From Streptomyces luteogriseus (lineage in GTDB: Bacteria; Actinomycetota; Actinomycetes; Streptomycetales; Streptomycetaceae), in contig NZ_JACHMS010000001.1 of the NCBI RefSeq assembly GCF_014205055.1, positions 5,828,001 through 5,892,000 of the forward strand: DNA of 64,000 nucleotides, in the 5' to 3' direction. The position numbers and the translations under genes are program-made. A model generated the notes under the pieces. The model searched no databases, was not told the origin of the DNA, and saw nothing but the letters and a program-made list of their open reading frames with translations. This document shows positions 8,489-17,523 of the stretch, piece after piece. Position 1 is the stretch's first letter, and every line of letters begins with the position of its first letter.

Positions 8489-10363
8489 GTGAGCGACACA
8501 CAGACCCTGATCGAGAACCGTCCGCCGTCCGTGGCGGGCCTCTTCCTGGAGCGCGTCGCGGCCACGCCGGACGCCGAGGCCTATCGGTATCCGGTCCCAT
8601 CGTCGGCCGGCCAGGGGCCGGACGAGTGGAAGTCGCTGAGCTGGGCGCAGGCCGCCGAGCGGGTCTACGCCATCGCGGCGGGCCTCATCGAGCTGGGCGT
8701 GCAGCCCGAGCAGCGCGTCGCCCTCGCCGCCGGCACCCGGATCGAGTGGATCCTCGCCGACCTCGGCATCATGTGCGCCGGCGCGGCCACGACCACGGTG
8801 TATCCGCAGACCAACGCCGACGAGTCCGCGTACATCCTGTCGGACTCCGAGAGCCGGGTGCTGATCGCGGAGAACGCCGAGCAGCTGGCCAAGGCCAAGG
8901 AGAAGCGCGCCGAGCTGCCCGAGCTGACGCATGTCGTGGTGATCGACGCGGCCGGTGTCGAGACCGCCGACTGGATCCTCACCCTGGACGAGCTGGAGAA
9001 GCGCGGCGCGGCCCGGCTGGAGAAGGACCCCGACCTGATCAAGGAGCGGGTCGGCGTGATCACCAAGGACCAGCTGGCCACCCTCATCTACACCTCCGGC
9101 ACCACGGGCCGCCCCAAGGGCGTGCGCCTGCCGCACGACAACTGGTCGTACATGGCGAAGGCGATCGCCGCGACCGGGCTGGTCAGCTCCGAGGACGTGC
9201 AGTACCTCTGGCTGCCGCTCGCGCACGTCTTCGGCAAGGTGCTGACCTCCGGGCAGATCGAGGTCGGACACGTCACCGCCGTGGACGGCCGGGTCGACAA
9301 GATCATCGAGAATCTGCCGGTCGTGCAGCCGACGTACATGGCGGCCGTGCCGCGCATCTTCGAGAAGGTCTACAACGGCGTGGCCGCGAAGGCCCGCGCC
9401 GGCGGCGGCGCCAAGTACAAGATCTTCCAGTGGGCGGCCGAGGTGGCCCGCGAGTACGCCAAGGTCTCCCAGGACAACTTCCGGCGGACCGGGACCGCGT
9501 CCGTGCCGTTCGGTCTGGGCGCGAAGCACAAGGCCGCCGACGCGCTGGTGTTCGCCAAGATCCGCGAGGCCTTCGGCGGCAACCTGCGGGCGTGCGTCTC
9601 GGGGTCCGCCGCGCTGTCCCCGGAGATCGGCTACTTCTTCGCGGGCGCCGGCATCCACATCCTGGAGGGCTACGGCCTGACCGAGTCCTCGGCCGCGTCC
9701 TTCGTGAATCCGGGCGAGGCCTACCGCACCGGCACGGTCGGCAAGCCGCTGCCCGGCACGGAGGTGCGGATCGCCGACGACGGGGAGATCCTGCTGCGCG
9801 GCCCGGGCATCATGGAGGGCTACCACAAGCTGCCCGAGAAGACCGCCGAGGTGCTGGAGCCGGACGGCTGGTTCCACACCGGGGACATCGGGGAGCTGTC
9901 GCCCGACGGGTACCTGCGGATCACCGACCGCAAGAAGGACCTCATCAAGACCTCGGGCGGCAAGTACATCGCCCCGGCGGAGGTCGAGGGGCAGTTCAAG
10001 GCGGTGTGCCCGTACGTCTCCAACATCCTGGTGCACGGGGCCGACCGCAACTTCTGTACGGCGCTCATCGCGCTGGACGAGCTCGCGATCACCGAGTGGG
10101 CCAAGGAGAACGGGCTCCAGGGGAAGTCGTACGCGGAGATCGTCGCCGCGCCGGTGACCGTCGAGATGGTCGGCGGGTATGTGAAGCAGCTCAACGAGGG
10201 GCTTCAGCGCTGGCAGACCATCAAGAAGTTCCGGCTGCTGCCGCGTGATCTCGATGTCGAGCACGGGGAGATCACGCCGAGCCTGAAGCTGAAGCGGCCC
10301 GTCGTGGAGCGGGAGTACAAGCACCTGATCGAGGAGATGTACGACGGCTCTCGCGAGCGGTAG
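8489..10363 (+). CDS. long-chain fatty-acid-CoA ligase (AMP-dependent synthetase)
   Basis: A 624-residue ANL-superfamily enzyme that activates fatty acids to acyl-AMP and then acyl-CoA. It has the P-loop-like motif LIYTSGTTGRPKG, the A5 motif GYGLTESSA, the DGWFHTGD motif and the hinge ITDRKKDLIKTSGGKYIAP. The length fits the FadD15/long-chain group rather than short-chain ligases. The GTG 8489 start follows GGAGG. No signal peptide is seen; it is cytoplasmic or membrane-peripheral. It is not in an operon, and the operator-like repeats upstream suggest lipid-responsive control. Confidence 0.92.
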   Translation: MSDTQTLIENRPPSVAGLFLERVAATPDAEAYRYPVPSSAGQGPDEWKSLSWAQAAERVYAIAAGLIELGVQPEQRVALAAGTRIEWILADLGIMCAGAATTTVYPQTNADESAYILSDSESRVLIAENAEQLAKAKEKRAELPELTHVVVIDAAGVETADWILTLDELEKRGAARLEKDPDLIKERVGVITKDQLATLIYTSGTTGRPKGVRLPHDNWSYMAKAIAATGLVSSEDVQYLWLPLAHVFGKVLTSGQIEVGHVTAVDGRVDKIIENLPVVQPTYMAAVPRIFEKVYNGVAAKARAGGGAKYKIFQWAAEVAREYAKVSQDNFRRTGTASVPFGLGAKHKAADALVFAKIREAFGGNLRACVSGSAALSPEIGYFFAGAGIHILEGYGLTESSAASFVNPGEAYRTGTVGKPLPGTEVRIADDGEILLRGPGIMEGYHKLPEKTAEVLEPDGWFHTGDIGELSPDGYLRITDRKKDLIKTSGGKYIAPAEVEGQFKAVCPYVSNILVHGADRNFCTALIALDELAITEWAKENGLQGKSYAEIVAAPVTVEMVGGYVKQLNEGLQRWQTIKKFRLLPRDLDVEHGEITPSLKLKRPVVEREYKHLIEEMYDGSRER

Positions 10364-10369
10364 GGGCCC

Positions 10370-10843
10370 TCAGGCCTCCGGATGATCAACCCGGCGTCGC
10401 AACTCCTGGACCTCCGTCCTCAGGCGTTCCACCTCTCTGCCCTTGCGGTAGAGGTCCAGGAAGACGCTGACCTTTGCCCGCAGGACCCATGGGTCGAACG
10501 GCTTGGTCACGTAGTCGGCGGCGCCGGTCGCGTAGCCGCGGAAGGCGTAGCCCGAGTCGTCGTCCGCTCCGGTCAGGAAGATGATCGGGACGTCCCGGGT
10601 CTGGTCGAGGCGTTTGATGTGGGCGGCCGTCTCGAAGCCGTCCATGCCGGGCATGCGGATGTCGAGCAGGACCAGGGCGATCGGCTGCCGCAGCAGGGCC
10701 TTCATGGCCTCCTCGCCCGAACGGGCCCGGACCAGCGGCTCGTTGAGGGAGGCCAGGACGGCCTCCAAGGCGGTCAGATTGTCCTCCATGTCGTCGACCA
10801 GGAGGATTCCGGCGCGTTCGGGGTGAGTGGCCGTGCTGCTCAT
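10370..10843 (-). CDS. response regulator, receiver domain plus short coiled coil
   Basis: A 157-residue protein starting at ATG 10843, whose ATGA overlaps the stop of the upstream hybrid kinase, so the two are translationally coupled. It holds a single REC domain: acidic pair LLVDDMEDN, phospho-acceptor Asp in LLDIRMPGMDG, and Lys in VTKPFDPW. A C-terminal Arg/Glu-rich helix (REVERLRTEVQELRRRV) probably dimerises. With no DNA-binding domain, it likely acts as a phosphorelay or protein-interaction switch for the neighbouring kinase. Confidence 0.9.
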   Translation of the reverse strand: MSSTATHPERAGILLVDDMEDNLTALEAVLASLNEPLVRARSGEEAMKALLRQPIALVLLDIRMPGMDGFETAAHIKRLDQTRDVPIIFLTGADDDSGYAFRGYATGAADYVTKPFDPWVLRAKVSVFLDLYRKGREVERLRTEVQELRRRVDHPEA

Positions 10844-13800
10844 GCCTCTTCTTCCGTGCCCTCGGGGTCCAGCAGTTCGCACACGACCGTCAGCAGGCCC
10901 TCGATGTTCACCGGTTTGGGCACGTAGTCGTTGGCGCCGCGGGCGATGGACTTCTCCCGGTCACCGGGCATCGCCTTGGCGGTCAGCGCCACGATCGGCA
11001 GGCCCGTCCAGCGGGGTGTGCGGCGGATCGCGGAGATGGTCTCGTAGCCGTCCATCTCCGGCATCATGATGTCCATCAGGACCAGTTCGACGTCCGCGCT
11101 GCGCTCCAGGGTCTCGATGCCCTCGCGGCCGTTCTCCGCGTAGAGCACGGTCATGCCGACCCGGCCCAGGACATGGGTGAGGGCGAACACGTTGCGGATG
11201 TCGTCGTCGACGATCAGCACCCGACGCCCGGCCAGGATCCGGCCCGGCCTCCCGGACGTCCAGGCCTCCAGCTTCGTGGGTGAGGGCCACGCGTCGTCCG
11301 TGTCGTGCGCGACCGGGGGGAAGGGCCCGGTGGTCGGCTGGAGCGGCAGGGGCAGGGCGTCACGGTCCTCGGGGAGCGGGGCGGGAGCCGTGTGACCGGG
11401 GCTGACGACGGGGACGTAGAGGGTGAACCTGGAGCCCTTGCCGGGTTCGCTCTCGGCGATGATCCGGCCGCCGAGCAGGCCCGCGATCTCCCGGCTGATG
11501 GAGAGGCCGAGGCCGGTGCCGCCGTACTTGCGGTTGGTGGTGCCGTCGGCCTGCTGGAACGCCTCGAAGATCACCGGGAGTTTCTCCGGCGCGATCCCGA
11601 TGCCGGTGTCGGACACGGCGAACGCGATGACGTCGTCGGTCTCCCGGACTCCCCCACTCTCGACTTCTCCCCCACTCTCGACTTCGCTCGAGCGGGGGGA
11701 CCCCCATGAGCGGGGGGACCCCCGTCGGTGCTCGGTGTCCTGCACCCGGTCCACCCGCAGTTCGACCTTGCCGCTCGCGGTGAACTTGATCGCGTTGGAG
11801 AGCAGGTTGCGCAGGATCTGCTGAAGGCGCTGCTCGTCCGAGTACATCTCGCGCGGTACGTCCTCGCCCACCGCCAGCTCGAAGGCGAGCCCCCGGTCGA
11901 TGGTGAGGGGGCGGAAGGTGGCGTGGACGTAGTCGAGCAGCTTGATGAGCGGGAGCCGCTTGGGGCGTACGTCCATCCGGCCGGCCTCGATCTTCGACAG
12001 GTCCAGGATGTCGTTGATCAGTTGCAGGAGGTCCGAGCCCGAGCGGTGGATGGTCGTCGCGAACTGCACCTCCTGGTCGGAGAGATGGCCGTCGGGGTTG
12101 TCGGAGAGCAGCCGGGCGAGGATCAGCAGCGAGTTCAGCGGCGTGCGCAGCTCGTGCGACATGTTCGCCAGGAACTCCGACTTGTACTGGGAAGACGTGG
12201 CCAGCAGCGCGGCCTTCTCCTCCAGTTCGGCGTTGGAGCGCTGGAGTTCGCCCTGCTGCTTCTGGAGTTCGTCGGAGCGTTCCTGGAGCTGCATGGCCAG
12301 GCGCTGGGACTCGCCGAGCAGGGACTCGGTGCGGGAGTTGGCGATGATCGTGTTGATGGCGACGCCGATCGTGTTGACGAACTGGTCGAAGAACGCCAGG
12401 TGCACATCGGAGAAACGGGAGAACGAGGCGAGTTCGATGACGCCGAGGAGCTTGTCCTCGAAGAGGATCGGGATGATGACGATCGTGGTCGGGGCCGCCT
12501 CGCCGAGGCCGCTATTGATCTTGATGTAGTCGGGCGGGGCGCCCTCCACCAGGATCCGCTTCTTCTCCCGGGCCGCCTGCGCGACCAGGCCGTGCACCGG
12601 CAGGCCGCCGGTCTCGACGGTCGCGTCCTGGGCGGCGCCGTACCCGGCGATGAAGGCCAGGCCCTTGATCGGCACGGTGGTCCGCGGGCCGGCGCTGTCC
12701 TCGTCCGGGTCGGCCAGGTAGAACGCGCCGTACTGGGCGTTCACCAGCGGGGTCAGCTCGCGGAGTATCAGGTCGGCGACCTCCATGAGGTCCCGGTGGC
12801 CCTGCATCAGGGCGGCGAGCCGGGCCAGGTTGGACTCCAGCCAGTCCTTCGCGCGGGTCGTCTCGCGCAGGTTGGCCACCATCAGGTTGATGTTGTCCTT
12901 CAGCTCGGCGACCTCGCCCTGCGTCTCCACGGTGATCGAGCGGGACATGTCGCCCTGGGCCACCGCGGAGGCGACCTCGGCGATCGCGCGGACCTGGGTG
13001 GTGAGGTTGAGGGCGAGTTCGTTGACGTTGGTCGTCAGGCGCTTCCAGGTGCCGTAGACGCCCTCGACCCGGGCCTGGCCGCCGAGCTGGCCCTCGCTGC
13101 CGACCTCCCGGGCCACGCGGGTGACCTCGGAGGAGAAGGAGGACAGGGTGTCGACCATCGTGTTGATGGTGGTCTTCAGCTCCAGGATCTCGCCGCGCGC
13201 GTCCACGTCGATCTTGCGGGACAGGTCGCCCTGCGCCACGGCCGTCGCGACCTGGGCGATGTTGCGCACCTGGGAGGTGAGGTTGTCGGCCATGTAGTTG
13301 ACGTTGTCCGTCAGGTCCCGCCAGACGCCGGAGACGCCCAGCACCTGGGCCCGGCCGCCGAGCCGCCCGTCGGTGCCGACCTCGCGGGCCACGCGGGTCA
13401 CCTCGTCGGCGAAGGCGCGCAACTGCTCCACCATCGTGTTGACGGTGTCCTTCAGCTCCAGGATCTCGCCGCGGGCGTCGACCGTGATCTTCTTCGACAG
13501 GTCGCCGTTGGCGACGGCCGTGGTCACCTGGGCGATGTTGCGGACCTGCGACGTCAGGTTCAGCGCCATGAAGTTGACGTTGTCGGTGAGGTCCTTCCAG
13601 ACGCCGGAGACGCCCCGCACCTGGGCCTGTCCGCCGAGGTTGCCCTCCGTGCCGACCTCGCGGGCGACGCGGGTGACTTCGTCGGCGAAGGCGGAGAGCT
13701 GGTCGACCATCGTGTTGATCGTGGACTTCAGCTCCAGGATCTCGCCCTTGGCCTCCACGGTGATCTTCTTGCCGAGGTCGCCCTGGGCGACGGCGGTGGA

Positions 13801-15006
13801 GACCAGGGCGATGTTGCGCACCTGGGAGGTGAGGTTGTCGGCCATGAAGTTGACGTTGTCGGTGAGGTCCTTCCAGACCCCCGACACGCCCCTGACTTGC
13901 GCCCGGCCGCCGAGGTTGCCCTCGGTGCCGACCTCGCGGGCGACGCGGGTGACTTCGTCGGCGAAGGCGGAGAGCTGGTCGACCATCGTGTTGATCGTGG
14001 ACTTCAGCTCCAGGATCTCGCCCTGCGCGGCGACCGTGATCTTCTGGGACAGGTCGCCGTTGGCCACGGCCGTGGTCACCTGGGCGATGTTGCGGACCTG
14101 GGAGGTCAGGTTCGACGCCATGAAGTTGACGTTGTCGGTGAGGTCCTTCCACACCCCGGACACGCCCCGCACCTGGGCCCGGCCGCCCAACTGGCCCTCG
14201 GTGCCGACCTCGCGGGCGACGCGGGTGACTTCGTCGGCGAAGGCGGAGAGCTGGTCGACCATCGTGTTGACGGTCAGCTTCAGCTCCAGCAGCTCGCCGG
14301 TCGCCTCCACCGTCACCGTGCGGGTCAAATCGCCCCGGGCCACCGCCGTCGTCACCGCGGCGATGTCCCGCACCTGGGCCGTCAGCCGGGACGCCATCGT
14401 GTTGACGGCTTCCGTCACGTCCCGCCAACTGCCCGACAAACCCTGCACCTTGGCCCGGCCGCCGAGCCTGCCCTCGGTGCCGACCTCGCGCGCGACCCGC
14501 GTCACCTCGCCCGTGAACAGGGAGAGCTGGTCCACCATCGTGTTGACGGCCCGGCCCAGGCGCCGCAGGTCGCCGCGCAACTGCCGTGTCCCGTCGTGCA
14601 GATCGACCCGCTGGGTCAGATCGCCGCCGGCCACCGCGTCCAGCACGCGCGTGGCGTTGGCCGCCGGGGCGACCAGGGCGTCGAGCAGCTGGTTCACATC
14701 GTTGACCCGGGACGTCCACAGGCCCTGGCCGGGGCTGGCCGAGAGGCGCTCGTCGAGCCGGCCGTGCCGCACCAGCTCCCGTCTGACGCGTCGCGTCTCG
14801 GAGGTGAAATGGATGCTGCGGTCCATGATCTGGTTGAAGACCGCGGTGAGTTCGGCCACCATCCCGTGGCCGGATTCCGGCGCCTTGGTGAAATCGCCGT
14901 CGCGTGCCGCTGTCATGGCTGCGAGCAGGGGACGCAGATCGGATGCACGAATCTGACCGTCTTCGTGCCGGTCTTCGACCACAGGGGTAGCACTGTTCTC
15001 ACTCAT
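10840..15006 (-). CDS. giant soluble hybrid histidine kinase with tandem HAMP array
   Basis: A 1388-residue protein starting at ATG 15006. Residues about 35-720 are tandem HAMP-type units of about 92 residues. One degenerate and seven clear copies contain the pattern AVAxGDLxxKI, then NTMVDQL, then VAREVGTEGxLGG. A GAF domain follows (about 740-890), then HisKA with phospho-His in MSHELRTPLN (about 947), HATPase (about 1035-1190, SDTGIGIAPEKL and GGTGLGLSI) and a C-terminal REC domain with Asp in LMDIMMPEMDGYE. There are no membrane segments or signal peptide, so it is cytoplasmic. Poly-HAMP kinases of this type resemble fungal group III (Nik1) kinases. A repeat-derived insert interrupts the ATPase domain. 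Confidence 0.93.
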   Translation of the reverse strand: MSENSATPVVEDRHEDGQIRASDLRPLLAAMTAARDGDFTKAPESGHGMVAELTAVFNQIMDRSIHFTSETRRVRRELVRHGRLDERLSASPGQGLWTSRVNDVNQLLDALVAPAANATRVLDAVAGGDLTQRVDLHDGTRQLRGDLRRLGRAVNTMVDQLSLFTGEVTRVAREVGTEGRLGGRAKVQGLSGSWRDVTEAVNTMASRLTAQVRDIAAVTTAVARGDLTRTVTVEATGELLELKLTVNTMVDQLSAFADEVTRVAREVGTEGQLGGRAQVRGVSGVWKDLTDNVNFMASNLTSQVRNIAQVTTAVANGDLSQKITVAAQGEILELKSTINTMVDQLSAFADEVTRVAREVGTEGNLGGRAQVRGVSGVWKDLTDNVNFMADNLTSQVRNIALVSTAVAQGDLGKKITVEAKGEILELKSTINTMVDQLSAFADEVTRVAREVGTEGNLGGQAQVRGVSGVWKDLTDNVNFMALNLTSQVRNIAQVTTAVANGDLSKKITVDARGEILELKDTVNTMVEQLRAFADEVTRVAREVGTDGRLGGRAQVLGVSGVWRDLTDNVNYMADNLTSQVRNIAQVATAVAQGDLSRKIDVDARGEILELKTTINTMVDTLSSFSSEVTRVAREVGSEGQLGGQARVEGVYGTWKRLTTNVNELALNLTTQVRAIAEVASAVAQGDMSRSITVETQGEVAELKDNINLMVANLRETTRAKDWLESNLARLAALMQGHRDLMEVADLILRELTPLVNAQYGAFYLADPDEDSAGPRTTVPIKGLAFIAGYGAAQDATVETGGLPVHGLVAQAAREKKRILVEGAPPDYIKINSGLGEAAPTTIVIIPILFEDKLLGVIELASFSRFSDVHLAFFDQFVNTIGVAINTIIANSRTESLLGESQRLAMQLQERSDELQKQQGELQRSNAELEEKAALLATSSQYKSEFLANMSHELRTPLNSLLILARLLSDNPDGHLSDQEVQFATTIHRSGSDLLQLINDILDLSKIEAGRMDVRPKRLPLIKLLDYVHATFRPLTIDRGLAFELAVGEDVPREMYSDEQRLQQILRNLLSNAIKFTASGKVELRVDRVQDTEHRRGSPRSWGSPRSSEVESGGEVESGGVRETDDVIAFAVSDTGIGIAPEKLPVIFEAFQQADGTTNRKYGGTGLGLSISREIAGLLGGRIIAESEPGKGSRFTLYVPVVSPGHTAPAPLPEDRDALPLPLQPTTGPFPPVAHDTDDAWPSPTKLEAWTSGRPGRILAGRRVLIVDDDIRNVFALTHVLGRVGMTVLYAENGREGIETLERSADVELVLMDIMMPEMDGYETISAIRRTPRWTGLPIVALTAKAMPGDREKSIARGANDYVPKPVNIEGLLTVVCELLDPEGTEEEA
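11649..11731. repeat. palindromic GC repeat inserted in frame in the kinase ATPase domain
   Basis: The segment contains TCCCCCACTCTCGACTTC twice in tandem, then GCTCGAG and two copies of GCGGGGGGACCCCC. It folds as a hairpin (CTCGA/TCGAG with C-rich and G-rich flanks). It encodes the low-complexity stretch RRGSPRSWGSPRSSEVESGG at kinase residues about 1090-1119. I recognise this motif from memory as a repeat commonly found between Streptomyces genes. Here it keeps the reading frame and lies between the N-box and the DTGIGI motif. Confidence 0.7.
12850..14900 (-). repeat. 276-bp tandem coding repeat (HAMP array)
   Basis: Successive copies encode the 92-residue unit of the kinase. Near-identical stretches such as ACCATCGTGTTGA recur every 276 bp across the middle copies, while outer copies are more diverged. 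Strong identity of the central copies implies recent unit duplication or gene conversion, and makes the region prone to copy-number change and misassembly. Confidence 0.85.
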
Positions 15007-15108
15007 GACGGCCCACTTCGGTAACTCGGCGCTTATGGGCGGGGCCAGTCTGTCACTCTGTCGGCATCGACTGTGGCGTATTCGTACGAACTGCCCGGGG
15101 AGCTGTCC

Positions 15109-17475
15109 ATGGGGGCCATTCCGACGCAACGGGAGACCGCTCCCCGGGCCTCAGAGGCGCCTGCACATGCTTGGGAGACGCCTGTGCCCGTCCAGGAGGG
15201 GCCCGTTTCCGAGGAGCCCGTACCGTCCGCGGAGGTGATCACACCGCCCGCCGGGGCGCCCGCACAGGAGCGCGCGCGGGCGCACGCGACCCTGCCCGGC
15301 AGCTCCCTCGCGCCGGGCGCCGCACGCGCCTTGGTGCGCGCGGCGCTCGCTGAGTGGACCGGACTGGGCCTGCCGGGCGCCGAGCACCTCACCGACCGCC
15401 TCGCCGACGACGCCGCGCTCGTCGTCAGCGAACTCGTCACCAACGCCGTCGTGCACGCCGGCACCGACGTCGAGATGGAGTGCCGGCTGGAGGGCGACAC
15501 CCCGGACACGGCCGCGCTCGTCGTCGAGGTCTCCGACCAGCACCCCTCCCGCGCCCCGCGCGGCAGCGAGCCGGAGACACCGCACGACACCCCCGAGTAC
15601 GGACGCGGCCTGCGGCTCGTCGGATCGCTCTCCGAGGCGTGGGGGATCACCTACCGCACGGGACGCAAGACCGTCTGGGCGCGGCTGCCCGCCGGGGGCT
15701 GCGCGGCGGGCGAGCAGATCGAGGCGTACGCCGGGGAGCACGCGCTGGCGAGCGGCCTCCGGGTGGCGGAGAACCTGGCGCCCGAACCGCGCCGGGGCGA
15801 CGAGGCGGCGGAGGACCTGGCATCCGAACCGCCCAAGGGCGACGAGGCGGTGGAGGCCGCACGGGCCTGGCGCGGCGCTGGCGACGCACGGGAGCCGCGA
15901 AGCGGAGGCGACACGTGGGACCTGCGTGGCGGACGCGACACGTGGGACCTGCGTAGTGGAGGCGACGCATGGGACCTCCACGACGGAGGAGAGACCTGGG
16001 AATCGCGGGAGGGCGGCGAGGCGCGGAACTGGCCCGCCTTACGGGAGGCTCGTGACCTGCGCGACTGGAACGACCTACGGGACTGGCGGGACCGGCACGA
16101 GAACCGCGACGGACGCAACGGGCCCGACGGTGCCTGGCTCGGCCGCGGTGCCCTCTCCTTCCTCGCCGAGGCCTCCGACCTGCTCGCCGGACAGCTCGAC
16201 GAGGACCTGGTCGCGGCCCTGGCCGGGCAGCTGATCGTGCCCCGGCTGGCCGACTGGTGCGCGGTGTGGCTGGAGGACGAGGCCACCGGCGGCGGCTGGA
16301 GCGGCGGGGCGGGCGCCGGCGGACCGCGCCTCGCCCGGGTCTGGCACGGCAGCGAGAACCGCATCGAGGAGCTGCGCCGCGTCCTGGAGAAGGACCCGCC
16401 GCGGCCGTTCGACCCGACGGGGTCGTCGTCCCCGTTCGAACGCGGCCGGGACCGGGGCGGGTCCGGGCCCGTCGAGTACCCCTGGCCAGGCGAGGCGCTG
16501 GGCGACGGTGAGCCCGGCTCGGCCCTCGCCTACCGGCTGGTCGCCGGGGGACGCCCGCTGGGCACCCTCGTCATCGGGCGCTCCGGGAAGGCCGGCTTCC
16601 CCGACGAGATCACCGGCCTCGCGGAGGACCTCAGCCGCCGGGTGGCCCTCGCCATCGGCGCCGCCCGCCAGTACGCCCGCCAGGCCACCATCAGCGCCGT
16701 CCTGCAGCGCGGCCTGCTGCCCGGCGCCGTGGCCGAGATCCCCGGCATGCGCAGCGCCCTCGTCTACGAGCCGTGCGACAAGGGCGGCCCGAGCGGCGAC
16801 TTCTACGACCTGTTCCCGGCCGGCGACGGCCGCTGGTGCTTCGCCGTCGGCGACGTCCAGGGCAAGGGACCCGAGGCGGCCGTCGTGATCGGCCTGGCCC
16901 GGCCCTGGCTGCGCCTGCTGGCCCGTGAGGGCTACCGGGTCGCCGACGTCCTCGACCGCCTCAACCAACTGCTCCTCGACGACGCCACGGAGGCCGCCGA
17001 CGCCGCGGCCCGGGCGCTGGTGGCCGCGGGGGCGCGTCCGACCCCGCCCGGCGACGGCCCCCAGACGCGCTTCCTGTCCCTGCTGTACGGCGAGCTCGCG
17101 CCCTTCGACGGCGGCGTCCGCTGCACCGTCGCTTCCGCCGGGCACCCGCTGCCGCTGCTGCTCGGGGCGGGCGGCGAGGTCCACACGGCCGCGCAGCCCC
17201 AGACTCTCCTCGGTGTCGTGGAGGACGCCACCTACACCAGCGAGACTTTCGAGCTGCGCTCCGGCGACACGCTGCTGTGCGTCACCGACGGCGTGACCGA
17301 GCGCCGCTCGGGCTCCCGCCAGTTCGACGACGGGGACGGGCTCGCGACGGCGCTGGCCGGGTGTGCCGGGCTGGACGCGGAGCTGATAGCCGAGCGGATC
17401 AAGCGGCTGGTGCACGAGTTCGGGGCGCGCCCGCCCGCGGACGATCTCGCGCTGCTGGTCCTCCAGGCGGACTGA
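15109..17475 (+). CDS. multidomain SpoIIE-type phosphatase with N-terminal HATPase domain
   Basis: A 788-residue protein. ATG 15109 has GGGGAG 6 nt upstream and is preferred over an in-frame GTG at 15073, which lacks a ribosome site. The N-terminus is an RsbW-like HATPase_c_2 domain (ELVTNAVVHAG, YGRGLRLVGSL). A low-complexity linker follows, then a GAF-like region, then a PP2C/SpoIIE domain with GDFYDLF, AVGDVQGKGPEAA, CVTDGVTERR and PADDLALLVL. It has both an anti-sigma kinase module and a PP2C phosphatase module, which is typical of Streptomyces sigma-factor partner-switching proteins. It is divergent from the HAMP kinase, with which it may share signalling. Confidence 0.9.
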   Translation: MGAIPTQRETAPRASEAPAHAWETPVPVQEGPVSEEPVPSAEVITPPAGAPAQERARAHATLPGSSLAPGAARALVRAALAEWTGLGLPGAEHLTDRLADDAALVVSELVTNAVVHAGTDVEMECRLEGDTPDTAALVVEVSDQHPSRAPRGSEPETPHDTPEYGRGLRLVGSLSEAWGITYRTGRKTVWARLPAGGCAAGEQIEAYAGEHALASGLRVAENLAPEPRRGDEAAEDLASEPPKGDEAVEAARAWRGAGDAREPRSGGDTWDLRGGRDTWDLRSGGDAWDLHDGGETWESREGGEARNWPALREARDLRDWNDLRDWRDRHENRDGRNGPDGAWLGRGALSFLAEASDLLAGQLDEDLVAALAGQLIVPRLADWCAVWLEDEATGGGWSGGAGAGGPRLARVWHGSENRIEELRRVLEKDPPRPFDPTGSSSPFERGRDRGGSGPVEYPWPGEALGDGEPGSALAYRLVAGGRPLGTLVIGRSGKAGFPDEITGLAEDLSRRVALAIGAARQYARQATISAVLQRGLLPGAVAEIPGMRSALVYEPCDKGGPSGDFYDLFPAGDGRWCFAVGDVQGKGPEAAVVIGLARPWLRLLAREGYRVADVLDRLNQLLLDDATEAADAAARALVAAGARPTPPGDGPQTRFLSLLYGELAPFDGGVRCTVASAGHPLPLLLGAGGEVHTAAQPQTLLGVVEDATYTSETFELRSGDTLLCVTDGVTERRSGSRQFDDGDGLATALAGCAGLDAELIAERIKRLVHEFGARPPADDLALLVLQAD
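15900..16020 (+). repeat. 27-bp coding repeats in phosphatase linker
   Basis: Four to five degenerate 9-residue units of the type GGDTWDLRS are encoded by 27-bp tandem repeats between the HATPase and GAF-like domains. They probably form a flexible acidic/aromatic linker, and their number is likely to vary between strains. Confidence 0.7.
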
Positions 17476-17523
17476 CCGCCGCTCCGGGCGGAGCGGGCGC
17501 GCCGGTGCTGGACAATGGAAGGC

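Noticed and set aside
10840..15024. Long open frames opposite the HAMP kinase (for example about 1098 codons on the plus strand)
   Set aside because: They mirror the repetitive high-GC coding frame on the other strand and have no ribosome site, family motif or expected amino-acid make-up. They are codon-bias shadows.
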